DNA from: Bacteroidota bacterium
Lineage (GTDB): Bacteria; Bacteroidota; Bacteroidia; 2-12-FULL-35-15
Direction of reading: 5' to 3'
Assembly (NCBI GenBank): GCA_947469885.1
Contig: CANIQT010000020.1
Location: forward strand, 1-64,000
Length of the DNA: 64,000 bases
Below, piece after piece: positions 9,256-18,143 of this stretch. A model generated the notes under the pieces. That model saw only the letters and a list, made by a program, of their open reading frames with translations, was not told the DNA's origin and did not search any database. Position numbers and translations under genes: made by a program. Within the stretch, counting starts at the first letter, position 1. Each line of letters starts with the position of its first letter.

Positions 9256-10368
9256 TTAATATTTACTTGTTTCGTAATCGTACAACTTGCCGTTGTAATA
9301 AAACCCGATTGTGTTTGTTCCATATCTAAAAACAGGTAGATCCCAGATAAGATTCATATCTGTTACCTGTTCGTTCATAAAGTCAGAAGCCAATTTTCCT
9401 TTGTAAAAATATTTTGGTTTCCTGTTGCTATCCATAAACAAGACAGAATTAGGACCTAACATCACTTTAGGATTGGGGATAAATTTATCTGCCTCATAAA
9501 TTTTTCCTCCATAAATTATTTTTAAATCGGTATCATTAAAATATTCAATCACATTTCCTTTCGAATTCTGCGCTTTTGGCACCCATGATTCTAAAGGCAT
9601 AATTGTTCCATTATAATACAACGTAAAATTATCATCGTTATCTACGTAACTCACCATGTTAGCTGCCACCGAATAACTTTTCGGAATATGGTCGCTGATT
9701 GTTTTCACTTTGTTATTGTAAAACACATTGAATGTGTTGTTAAATCCATCAATGTAAGCAACAATATTTTTTCCGCATTTGTAATCAGTAATGTTGGATG
9801 AGCCTGTTTCGTAAATCTGTCCGCCATAATACACCTTAAAAGTATTGCTCAAATCGCTATAGGCAAAAATATTGTTTCCTGTTTTTCCACTGTTAATCAC
9901 ATTGTCAGAAACCGAAGTTTCGATGGTAGAAGTTTGGCCGTTTTCATGAGCCATTATATACACGCTTGGATTGTCCACCCAGATCACAATATATTCTTCA
10001 GCTTGAAAAGCATATACTGCCCGTGCAAGTTGTTTTTTTTCTCCGTGCTCAAATATCATTAAGCGTTGTGCCATTTTATACACAAGTGCATACGGTGTAG
10101 CATACATGGCATTGGGTAAATTTTCTTCTATCGTTTGAGTTTCACCATTGTAATACACTTTGAGATAACCCCGGTAATCCATATAGGCAATGTAATCAAT
10201 TCCGGCTCGAATGCTGTCAACATGTGCACTTTCCAATTGGATGGTATTTCCTTTATCAAACACATAAAAATGCCCGTTGTAATCATAATAATATCCCATG
10301 CCTTCCTGAGCATAGGAGAATGAAATCATAAAATGAAAGAGAAAAGCAACCAAGATTTTTTTATACAT
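9256..10368 (-). CDS. Secreted protein with repeated YYNGK-type beta units, function unknown
   Basis: 370 residues with a clean signal peptide (MYKKILVAFLFHFMISFSYA, then QEG). The mature part repeats a ~40-residue unit with a core such as KVYYNGE, NVFYNNK, TLYYNGT, KIIYGGK, YFYKGK and FYYNGK, preceded by an I/VAY(I/M)D segment. I count about eight units, which suggests a beta-propeller or beta-solenoid. No catalytic motif or T9SS tail is visible, so periplasmic or outer-membrane-associated location is an inference. It is first in the operon with the APH-like gene. I do not recognise the family. Confidence 0.8.
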   Translation of the reverse strand: MYKKILVAFLFHFMISFSYAQEGMGYYYDYNGHFYVFDKGNTIQLESAHVDSIRAGIDYIAYMDYRGYLKVYYNGETQTIEENLPNAMYATPYALVYKMAQRLMIFEHGEKKQLARAVYAFQAEEYIVIWVDNPSVYIMAHENGQTSTIETSVSDNVINSGKTGNNIFAYSDLSNTFKVYYGGQIYETGSSNITDYKCGKNIVAYIDGFNNTFNVFYNNKVKTISDHIPKSYSVAANMVSYVDNDDNFTLYYNGTIMPLESWVPKAQNSKGNVIEYFNDTDLKIIYGGKIYEADKFIPNPKVMLGPNSVLFMDSNRKPKYFYKGKLASDFMNEQVTDMNLIWDLPVFRYGTNTIGFYYNGKLYDYETSKY

Positions 10369-10402
10369 AACAATTATTTATGCTAAGTTATATCAAAGAA
10401 TG

Positions 10403-10410
10403 CAAAGGTA
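10403..10410 (-). promoter_or_regulatory. -7 box (TACCTTTG) for the 9.2-10.4 kb operon
   Basis: The minus strand reads TACCTTTG, an exact TAnnTTTG, 35 bp upstream of the ATG at 10368. A TTG lies further away than the usual -33 spacing. Confidence 0.55.
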
Positions 10411-10601
10411 TTGTAAATAGTTATAGTAACCGCAGCAAATAAGGAGCAAAACAGCAAGAACGTGAAAATTAAATATTTCTGGTACTACTAATTAATTAGT
10501 AAAAAATGATTTCTATTGAATTCACTTGAAAAAGTAGATAAGAGAATTAATGGGAGATTGATATGTACTTCTTAGAATTAGGAATTGCGAATGTTAGAGA
10601 A

Positions 10602-12329
10602 TTAATTTATCCCTCTGAATACCGGCAATAGGTTATGTGTTTTTTCATAATATGGAGATTGTTTGTAAACCCATAATAACTGTGCATCTGCAATTCCATT
10701 TAAAGATTTATCATTTCTTTTTGCTTCCTCCAATTCTGTTTTTAATTCAGGTTTTTCTTTTAATAATTTAGCTGCAATGTCTTCAAACACATAATCAGAG
10801 AACCATTCTTTTTGTTGTAACACACCATCAAAATAATTCCAATTAAAATACGAATCCTGTGCTTGTGGCTCCAAAGCTTCTGAGACAAAACGATTCATAG
10901 GTGTGTTCATCTTAATCATCACATCTCCTTTCCGAAATTGTACATTCTGTTTCTCCGCTCTTATTTTTGTATTATAATGCAGGTAGTGACTTTCGTAAGG
11001 TGATTTCACTGTTTCATACTTTTCAATGTACATTGATTCCACTTCTATGCTCGTATCTTTATTGAATAATGTAAGTGGCACATTATTTAATTTCAAATTA
11101 TCAATTGCCCTTGTCCAAGCCTTCTGAATAATATAATAGGAGGGAAGTTTGATTTCAACTAGCGGAGTATAATCTTTAAAGTCTTTTATCTTTTTTGTAT
11201 AAGGCTTATTTCGGTCGTAATAAAGTCTTGGAAGTCCTGACACTTCGCTTGGTTTATGGCTTGCTTCATATCCTTTGAAATTGATTTCAGAATATTTTGC
11301 TGTATCTAATTTCCAATCAGTTTCAAATATCTTCATTTGTGAAGTTTCTTTTTGGGCAATATTTTTTAATTCAATAATTTGTTTTGCATCTGTTGCTACT
11401 TTATTAATTGTGGAAAGTAAAAACCAGTAGGTTGCCCACACCCTGTCGTTATATGGTTTCAGCATGTGGGTTTCAGTAATAATTCCCATGCAATCGAACA
11501 AAGCACAATAACCAGTTGAGAAACGAGATGTTTCCAGAAACGCTGAAATACCTGTTTCCGGTGTTTCTCCAATAGTTTCAACATAAGGAGTCATTTCCAT
11601 TTTTTTTGTAATCATAAATTCCTGAATGGATGGAAACAAAATATTATCCTGATAATTTTCGAGTTTGGAATTCATTTTATTTTTTTCTGACAATACGTAT
11701 GTCATGGTATATTGGTAATCTGCTCCATCACTTACGTGGGTATCAATAAAGAAATGTGGTTGCCATGTTTGAAATATCTTTACAAATGCCTCTGCATTTT
11801 TACTGTCCATTTTCATAAAGTCACGGTTCAAATCCAGGTTTTTTGCATTGCCTCTGAAACCGTATTCATCAGGTCCGTTCTGGTTTGCTCGAGAACAACA
11901 ACCTCTATTTAAGGCTCCATCCACATTATATATGGGAATGATACAAATAACGACTTTTTGTAAAATGTCAGCATATAGTTCAGGATGAGAAAGAATATCT
12001 TTTGTCAATTGAAGCGAAGCATCTATTCCATCCGGCTCTCCGGGGTGGATACCATTATTAATTAATACAACAGGCAGTTGATTTTTATCAGCATCTGTTT
12101 TCGTAAAACACTTTTTGCCCGAAATAATAAACAAATGTATTGGGAATCCTCCATCACTCATCCCCATTATTTTTAATTCAGCGATATCAGAAGATTTATC
12201 TAATTGTTCGTATTGTGCAATCACCTGCTGATAAGTTGGTGTGGTTGTAAATACTTTGTTTTGTTGTTGAGACCAAACATTAATAACAAGAAAGTAAAGA
12301 AATATAGAAATTGTGAATTGTTTTTTCAT
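10602..12329 (-). CDS. Secreted M14-family zinc carboxypeptidase
   Basis: 575 residues with signal peptide MKKQFTISIFLYFLVINVWS. Zinc ligands H95-P-G-E98 and H198 (FFIDTHVSDG) are present, with YNVDG and LNRD (Arg169) as the usual substrate-binding motifs. ITETHML probably carries the catalytic Glu. The M14 core occupies roughly residues 30-330, and the extra ~240 C-terminal residues are of unknown role. It is predicted to hydrolyse peptides or amino-acid-containing polymers in the periplasm or outside. No T9SS tail is seen. The gene stands alone, divergent from the pirin operon. Confidence 0.9.
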   Translation of the reverse strand: MKKQFTISIFLYFLVINVWSQQQNKVFTTTPTYQQVIAQYEQLDKSSDIAELKIMGMSDGGFPIHLFIISGKKCFTKTDADKNQLPVVLINNGIHPGEPDGIDASLQLTKDILSHPELYADILQKVVICIIPIYNVDGALNRGCCSRANQNGPDEYGFRGNAKNLDLNRDFMKMDSKNAEAFVKIFQTWQPHFFIDTHVSDGADYQYTMTYVLSEKNKMNSKLENYQDNILFPSIQEFMITKKMEMTPYVETIGETPETGISAFLETSRFSTGYCALFDCMGIITETHMLKPYNDRVWATYWFLLSTINKVATDAKQIIELKNIAQKETSQMKIFETDWKLDTAKYSEINFKGYEASHKPSEVSGLPRLYYDRNKPYTKKIKDFKDYTPLVEIKLPSYYIIQKAWTRAIDNLKLNNVPLTLFNKDTSIEVESMYIEKYETVKSPYESHYLHYNTKIRAEKQNVQFRKGDVMIKMNTPMNRFVSEALEPQAQDSYFNWNYFDGVLQQKEWFSDYVFEDIAAKLLKEKPELKTELEEAKRNDKSLNGIADAQLLWVYKQSPYYEKTHNLLPVFRGIN

Positions 12330-12482
12330 TTAATGATATCTATAATTATGCTTTTCTATGTGTCTATGTTCCTAAGTGCTAAAAAGAGATTTCTCAAAGT
12401 TAATTCTTTTTTAAAACAAACAAATACCCATATACTATACATTATTATAGTAGTCAAAATGTCACAAATTCCCATTTGGTAT

Positions 12483-12490
12483 TACCTTTG
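12483..12490 (+). promoter_or_regulatory. -7 box (TACCTTTG) of the small-protein/pirin operon
   Basis: TACCTTTG lies 28 bp before the ATG at 12518. Transcription from it would begin after the alternative TTG at 12476, which is why the shorter ORF was chosen. Confidence 0.6.
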
Positions 12491-12517
12491 TCATCTTGTA
12501 AAACCAAAATAGGAACT

Positions 12518-12814
12518 ATGAATACATATATGATAAATATTACTCTGTCTTCTTTGATTGATGAAAATTTTGTTTCGTTAATTCCAAAGCAAAGAGCACA
12601 CATTAATAAATTGATGAACAAAGATATTGTTCTTCAATACTCGCTTGCCATCGACCGCTCACGGCTTTGGGTAATACTGAAAGCAAAGAGCGAAAATAAT
12701 GCAATGGATATTATTTCCGAATTTCCGCTAATTCATTACATGCAGCCCGAAATTACTGAACTCGCTTTTCACAACAGTTTAGCCAATGAGTTACCAAGAT
12801 TAATTATGAACTAA
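12518..12814 (+). CDS. Small dimeric alpha/beta-barrel-like protein (muconolactone isomerase/YciI-like fold)
   Basis: 98 residues from ATG 12518. The sequence begins with a beta strand (TYMINITLSS), then a helix holding PKQRAHINKLM, then LQYSLAIDRSRLWVILKAKS and a helix-strand end (PLIHYMQPEITELAFH). This order matches the ferredoxin-like fold of small muconolactone-isomerase/YCII-like proteins, but no catalytic residue set is clear. It is 12 bp upstream of the pirin gene, so the two are probably cotranscribed and may act on related small aromatic or oxidised substrates (inference). Confidence 0.65.
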   Translation: MNTYMINITLSSLIDENFVSLIPKQRAHINKLMNKDIVLQYSLAIDRSRLWVILKAKSENNAMDIISEFPLIHYMQPEITELAFHNSLANELPRLIMN

Positions 12815-12826
12815 AAAAATAATAAA

Positions 12827-13537
12827 ATGAAATCTATTTTTCACAAAGCCTCCGAGCGCGGACATGCCGACCATGGCTGGTTAAACGCACATCATTCATT
12901 CAGTTTTGCAAGTTGGCAGGACCCCACTAAAGTTCATTTCGGTTTGTTACGTGTTTTGAATGATGATATAATTGCACCAGGAATGGGCTTCGGAATGCAC
13001 CCTCACGACAACATGGAAATTGTTACGATTCCTCTTTCAGGAAGCTTGGAACATAAAGATAGTATGGGAAACATTGGGGTAATCAAGCCGAATGAAATTC
13101 AAGCAATGAGTGCAGGCTCTGGTTTAATGCACTCTGAACACAATCATTCCAAAACAGAACCTATCAACCTGTTGCAAATATGGGTGTTTCCAAAGGTAAG
13201 AAACATTGAACCCCGTTACGACCAAAGAGTATTTTCTGCTGAGGAAAAAGAAGGAAAGTTCAAAACCATTGTTGCGCCTGCAAAAGTAGACGACATTATG
13301 TGGATAAATCAGGATGCTTATTTTTCTCTTGGTAAATTCAAATCAGGAGCTTCTGTTGATTATACCATTCAAAACAAAGGAAATGGTGCATATATATTTA
13401 TGATAGAAGGAACTGCAACCATTGAAGGAAACATATTAGGCAAACGTGATGCAGTTGGTATATGGGAAACAGAAAAAATTTCAATGAATATTACTACTGA
13501 TACAGAGATTTTAGTGATTGATGTACCTATGAATTAA
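12827..13537 (+). CDS. Pirin family protein (YhhW-like bicupin)
   Basis: 236 residues. The pirin N-terminal cupin is clear: HHSFSFASW, then metal ligands H58-P-H60 and H102-S-E104, the positions used in YhhW-type quercetin 2,3-dioxygenases. A second cupin half (GAYIFMIEGTATIEG) lacks metal ligands, as in the family. Pirins of this type bind one metal ion and some oxygenate flavonols; the physiological substrate is unknown. A strong terminator follows the stop. Confidence 0.93.
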   Translation: MKSIFHKASERGHADHGWLNAHHSFSFASWQDPTKVHFGLLRVLNDDIIAPGMGFGMHPHDNMEIVTIPLSGSLEHKDSMGNIGVIKPNEIQAMSAGSGLMHSEHNHSKTEPINLLQIWVFPKVRNIEPRYDQRVFSAEEKEGKFKTIVAPAKVDDIMWINQDAYFSLGKFKSGASVDYTIQNKGNGAYIFMIEGTATIEGNILGKRDAVGIWETEKISMNITTDTEILVIDVPMN

Positions 13538-13542
13538 TAAAT

Positions 13543-13584
13543 AAAAAAGGGATAATCCCGCTCATGCGGGATTATCCCTTTTTT
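13543..13584. terminator. Bidirectional intrinsic terminator between pirin and the condensin operon
   Basis: AAAAAAGGGATAATCCCG and CGGGATTATCCCTTTTTT form a perfect 18-bp stem with a 6-nt loop (CTCATG). It serves the pirin operon and the convergent mks-like operon. Confidence 0.93.
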
Positions 13585-13605
13585 ATTTTAATTAATACTG
13601 ATAGC

Positions 13606-14127
13606 TTATTCACTTACATTTTCAAATTTCACAATATCAGCAGCAAAGCTCATAAAGAATTTATGTGCTGATGTAAATACAAAACGATTATCCCCAACTT
13701 TCTCGATAATGTTTCTGCGGTTTAGTGTATTTATAAAGTTCCTGCGGTTTTCGGCATCCTTCAATTGTTTGGTTGAAAGAATCAAATCAATGTAAGATGA
13801 ATTGGTAAAATAATTTTCAATTTCTTCCACCTCAAACTCACTATACTGGATGCGCTCCAGGAAGTTTTTTCCATCCCGATCTAGCTCATAGCTTAGTAAT
13901 GCAATAAAGATGCAAATATCGCGGGATAGCATTTCATTGGATTCATCAGAAACCATGTAAATATAATCTTGCGAAAATTTCAAGTCGTAATTAAACGATG
14001 CTTTAAAGAACTGTGTATAAAATTCTTCATTTTCGTTTAGTACTTCAAAGGTGCGTTCGGTCGGTAAAATAAATTTACCTGCCATTAAATCTTCTACTAT
14101 CTGGCGGTGGTGATTAGGAAATTCCAT
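13606..14127 (-). CDS. MksE/MukE-like condensin subunit
   Basis: 173 residues; last gene of a three-gene operon whose start overlaps the preceding stop by 14 bp. The sequence shows no enzyme motif. Its helix-rich layout (IVEDLMAGKFILP at the N-terminus, SRDICIFIALLSYEL in the middle, NFINTLNRRNIIEK then RFVFTSAHKFF at the end) fits the tandem winged-helix MukE/MksE/JetB group, which binds the kleisin. Assignment rests mainly on position and size next to an SMC-like ATPase and a kleisin-like protein. Confidence 0.7.
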   Translation of the reverse strand: MEFPNHHRQIVEDLMAGKFILPTERTFEVLNENEEFYTQFFKASFNYDLKFSQDYIYMVSDESNEMLSRDICIFIALLSYELDRDGKNFLERIQYSEFEVEEIENYFTNSSYIDLILSTKQLKDAENRRNFINTLNRRNIIEKVGDNRFVFTSAHKFFMSFAADIVKFENVSE

Positions 14128-15307
14128 GTTGATTTATTTTTATTTTAGGTACTGTTAATGTTAAATCGTTTATTTTTATTTTCTCGTATTCCGGTTTGGC
14201 AGTATATTCCAACTGAAGGTCTGCATCAAAAGCAAGACTTGTTAAAGCAAAGAACTTTTCAATCTCCACTTTTTTATAATCTTCTTTCAAAGTATTGTTG
14301 CACCACTTAAAGAAATTATCTACAGGCAAATTTTCTTTTAATTTTTGAGTATAATGCTCCTTATCAAATATCCATTTCTCTGCTTCGTTCTCTTCCTCTT
14401 CAAAATATATAACCTCATCATTTTTAAATTGTTCAAACAACTCAGCAGCATTGAAGAATGTACTTGGTGAATACACTGTAATTTCTTTTCGTTTAAGAAT
14501 TCTCGGTGATTTTTGTTTGTATGGATTTTTTAAATAAGTAATCCATCCGGTTAAAATAATTGATTCTGTTCTGATACGTTCAATCAATGGCAACAACTCA
14601 TTTGTCAATATTTTCGACTGGTGCAGTAAATTATCATTCACCTGTATCAATTGAAAATAAAGCTTTTCAAAGTTTACCCTTGTATTTTCATCATCAAAAT
14701 TTAAACGGTATTTATTGGAGAATTCCGAAACATCATACAGCTTATTAGCTATAGAGGCACTATGATTAATGTCCAGAATTTTATTCAACGGAATAATGTA
14801 TTCGTCAATCCAGCGAGAGGCACGGATAATTTTTTCCCTGTAATCTACCTTTTTTACATTTGCTTTTAATTCACGGGTTTCATTTAATAAACTGATGGTG
14901 TTTTTTTCCACCATTTCATAAAACGAACGAATCTCATTACTCAATTCATTGATTCGTTGATTCAAAATTACTTTATCACCGTGAATATGTTCCCTTATTT
15001 TTCTGAACAGTTCAGCAATCGAAACGTGGTATTTTTCAATCGTTTCAGGCAACATAGGTTTGAATTCACTTAAAATGAATTCAATTAAGTCATAATAAAC
15101 AGTACGTATTTCAAAGTTCTCTTTTACGTTGCTCAGTATTTTATATTCGAGCAATTGAATCTTAATATCAAATCCATGTTTTTCTGTAATCTGATTTAAT
15201 ACTTCAAATGTTATAACACCTTCTTGCGATTGTGTGTCGTACAAATCTGTGATAATATCAAAATACTCCAGTAGAAACCGAAGTATAGTTCTTGGTTCTG
15301 CTTTCAT
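14114..15307 (-). CDS. MksF/MukF-like kleisin subunit
   Basis: 397 residues, start directly after the TAA of the SMC-like gene. The N-terminal ~90 residues look like a winged helix (TILRFLLEYFDIITDLY ... VITFEVLNQITEKHG). A long helical middle (VILNQRINELSNEIRSFYE and onward) and a C-terminal region rich in charged residues follow. This matches the MukF/MksF/JetA layout, a kleisin that bridges the ATPase heads. Length is close to the ~440 residues usual for MukF. No other close identity was recognised. Confidence 0.7.
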   Translation of the reverse strand: MKAEPRTILRFLLEYFDIITDLYDTQSQEGVITFEVLNQITEKHGFDIKIQLLEYKILSNVKENFEIRTVYYDLIEFILSEFKPMLPETIEKYHVSIAELFRKIREHIHGDKVILNQRINELSNEIRSFYEMVEKNTISLLNETRELKANVKKVDYREKIIRASRWIDEYIIPLNKILDINHSASIANKLYDVSEFSNKYRLNFDDENTRVNFEKLYFQLIQVNDNLLHQSKILTNELLPLIERIRTESIILTGWITYLKNPYKQKSPRILKRKEITVYSPSTFFNAAELFEQFKNDEVIYFEEEENEAEKWIFDKEHYTQKLKENLPVDNFFKWCNNTLKEDYKKVEIEKFFALTSLAFDADLQLEYTAKPEYEKIKINDLTLTVPKIKINQHGIS

Positions 15308-17992
15308 TTATTTAATTTTTTTAGTAATAGGTTTTTCTACCACTCCGCTACGTTCAACAATCACCGCATTATGCTTTTCGTTGATGTTAACTTTTGTTTT
15401 CGAAGGATAAATAAAATAGTATTTGTTGAATCCTTCCACAGCATCGGGTGCTGCAAAAATTGGAATGAAAAAATGTTCTTTGCAAAACTTCACAATCTCC
15501 GGGCGGTTTTGTTTATCAATAGTTGCAACTTCATCTATAAACAATGCAATTTTATTTTGTTCATCAGTTACTGCCAATCTGTTGATGATAGACATAATCA
15601 TTACTAAACGGATCATTCGGTCTGTACCATCCGATTCTACCTGGTTAGCCAAATCAACACGTTTGTCAGCTCCATGTATTTGAAGCAACAATTCAATATT
15701 AAACAATTCATTAAACTCAACTTTTCTACCACTATCTAAATAAGCATTCAATACTTTTAAGTTTTCGGATTGGTCAAATTCAAAACTCATTTGACCATTG
15801 AACTCCTGGATTGAACTTATTTTTTTCAACTCACCCAACAATCTTTCATTATCCAACAATTCAATTTTCATTGATTCAATATTGGAGATTCTTGTCTGAG
15901 AAAGCTTCTCATTGAACTTTGTATATACAAACTGTTTGAATTCTTCGTAACGTTTAATTAAAGTGTATGCTGGGTTTGCAAATTGTGTTGAAATGCTTTG
16001 CAACAAACCATCAATACTTCTTTCTTTATCAGAAAGGCAGGCAATTTCTTCTTCTATAAATTTTATAAATTGTTCTTCATCTGCACTGTTGTTTCTCAAA
16101 CGATACTTCAAATTATCAAAACTCGCATCTTTTTTTGCTTTCAGTTCAACCCTATCTTTTTGATGAATCGAAATTTTTGAATAAATATAATCAAGGTTAT
16201 CATTTGTTTCATATTCTGCTGGTTCTACTTCAATGGTTTCTGTTTCCAACTTTCGTTCTTGCAACTCTTTCACTCGGCTTTCCATGTTACGTTTTTCTTC
16301 CTGCAATTTCTCCAACACAATTTCTTTTTCAGAAATTTCCTTAACTAACGCACTCAATTTATCTTCAATTTCCTTCTTTTCTAGATTCAGTTTTTTAATT
16401 TCCAGTTCCACAGTGTGTATCACTTTTTCGAGATGTGGTCTACCATCAATACGCTTAACCTTATCTTTAATAATATCAATTTCGTGAAGAATGTTTTTTA
16501 GTTTCGAATCTGTTTTTTCTTTGTCAACAACAGTTTTCAAAAGGTCTTCTGTTTGTTTCTTTTCAAGTTCCAGCGTTTTCAATTCTTCTTTCAATTCTTT
16601 GATTGATTTGAATTCTTTCAAAGTAATTCCTTTAGTAATATCAATTTCACCATCAAAAATGTTTAATAGTTTATCAGAGATTTTCTTGATTGATTTTTTG
16701 ATTTGTTTACTTGGCAAACTCAACACTTGCTCACTCAATACGGAATTCAACAATTGTTTCACATCATCTTTATCCGAAATTTTATGAATCAACAAATTAG
16801 TGTAATTCGCAATCTGATTTTGATGTGCTGCTATTTGTTCATTTATTTTATCCAAACGCAACTCCAATTGTTTGCTCGATAATTTCTGACTTTCAATAGT
16901 CGTAATTCGTGTTTCAATTTCTTTACGCTCTTTATTCAAATTGGCTAACGATTCTTTTAAGAAATCAATGGATTCAAACTTTAATATTTCTTCCAGTTCA
17001 GTCTGTCTTTCAAAAAGAGTATTTGCGATATTTCTAATGTCCGAATTCTTTTCACCTATGCGTGAAGCATACTTTAACTCTTTCGGTTTTAATATTTCAT
17101 TTATTTCATTTTGAATAGTTGAAATATTTTTGGCTTTATCCAATGCAGTAATTTCCAATTCAGGAATAGCAGTAGTATAAGAATGATTAAAAGCATACAA
17201 TAATTCGCTCACAATTTTTGTTTTCGAATTATATAATTTCACCTGCTCTCTAAATTCTAAAAAGTCTTCGCGAACCGATTTAATGTTTTTTATTTCGTCA
17301 TTAATACGAAGCAAATCAACAATATCTTTTTTGTTTTTTTGCGAAAAGTTCAATCCCTCGTTCTCCCTGTTATCAGCAATAATTAAAGAATCTTTCAACG
17401 TTTTATTGGTAATTAATTTGGAGTTGATCAAGTAACGATATACTTTCGAAAAATTATTACTCAACCCATCTGCTTTCACAGTATCTTCCAACCATACCAC
17501 TGCATTGTTTTTTACTCCGCGATGATATACATGATTAAAAACATCTGTTTTAGTTGCAAACTTGGTATGTGTAATCCCTTTCTTTACCAGCTTTTCAAGC
17601 ACTTCTGTAAAATCAAGTAACCGTTGGTGCGTACCCTCTGTTTCAAAAAAATATTCTTCATCGTATTCACTTTCTATTTTATAATACTCCAATTCACCGT
17701 CTGTATTACGTTTTACAAGGATACAGTAATACCCCAATTTGTTTATTTCAAAAACTAAAAAACTTTTGTTGTGAGTAGGGAAGTAGTGATGGATAGTTTC
17801 CTTATCCCCTCTACGTTGTCCACTGAACGACATCTTTTGTCCATCCACCACAAACAAAAAGTTAAGGGCATAAATCAATGTGCTTTTACCGATATTATTT
17901 GGTCCTACCAATTGAATCGAATCGCAATTGTCCAGTTTAAGCTCCGCTTTTCCAAATACTTTGGAATTAATTAATGATATTCGTGTTAGCAT
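15308..17992 (-). CDS. MksB/MukB-like SMC-type ATPase
   Basis: 894 residues. Walker A is GPNNIGKST at residues 30-38, inside an N-terminal head that starts MLTRISLINSKVFGKAEL. Residues ~240-740 are long coiled coils with a short break near the middle (hinge region, about 410-480). The Walker B FIDEVA lies near residue 818. At the signature position the sequence is VESDGTDRMIRL rather than the LSGGQ/E of classical SMC proteins. It is shorter than MukB (about 1480) and most JetC proteins. It probably loads on DNA as the motor of a condensin-like complex with the next two genes; chromosome organisation versus plasmid defence cannot be decided here. Confidence 0.78.
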   Translation of the reverse strand: MLTRISLINSKVFGKAELKLDNCDSIQLVGPNNIGKSTLIYALNFLFVVDGQKMSFSGQRRGDKETIHHYFPTHNKSFLVFEINKLGYYCILVKRNTDGELEYYKIESEYDEEYFFETEGTHQRLLDFTEVLEKLVKKGITHTKFATKTDVFNHVYHRGVKNNAVVWLEDTVKADGLSNNFSKVYRYLINSKLITNKTLKDSLIIADNRENEGLNFSQKNKKDIVDLLRINDEIKNIKSVREDFLEFREQVKLYNSKTKIVSELLYAFNHSYTTAIPELEITALDKAKNISTIQNEINEILKPKELKYASRIGEKNSDIRNIANTLFERQTELEEILKFESIDFLKESLANLNKERKEIETRITTIESQKLSSKQLELRLDKINEQIAAHQNQIANYTNLLIHKISDKDDVKQLLNSVLSEQVLSLPSKQIKKSIKKISDKLLNIFDGEIDITKGITLKEFKSIKELKEELKTLELEKKQTEDLLKTVVDKEKTDSKLKNILHEIDIIKDKVKRIDGRPHLEKVIHTVELEIKKLNLEKKEIEDKLSALVKEISEKEIVLEKLQEEKRNMESRVKELQERKLETETIEVEPAEYETNDNLDYIYSKISIHQKDRVELKAKKDASFDNLKYRLRNNSADEEQFIKFIEEEIACLSDKERSIDGLLQSISTQFANPAYTLIKRYEEFKQFVYTKFNEKLSQTRISNIESMKIELLDNERLLGELKKISSIQEFNGQMSFEFDQSENLKVLNAYLDSGRKVEFNELFNIELLLQIHGADKRVDLANQVESDGTDRMIRLVMIMSIINRLAVTDEQNKIALFIDEVATIDKQNRPEIVKFCKEHFFIPIFAAPDAVEGFNKYYFIYPSKTKVNINEKHNAVIVERSGVVEKPITKKIK

Positions 17993-18022
17993 CTTTTATA
18001 GGTATAAAATTATTTTGATGCT

Positions 18023-18030
18023 CAAATATA
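18023..18030 (-). promoter_or_regulatory. -7 box (TATATTTG) of the condensin operon
   Basis: The minus strand reads TATATTTG, matching TAnnTTTG, 30 bp upstream of the first ATG of the operon. Confidence 0.5.
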
Positions 18031-18143
18031 GATAGAAGCTATGGGGTTTTATTAGATAGTTTTGAGTGTTAATAATAAATGATTGAAATCGTGTGAATTG
18101 AGAAAAAAATTGTTGAAAAATAATGTCAATTGTCAATTGAAAA

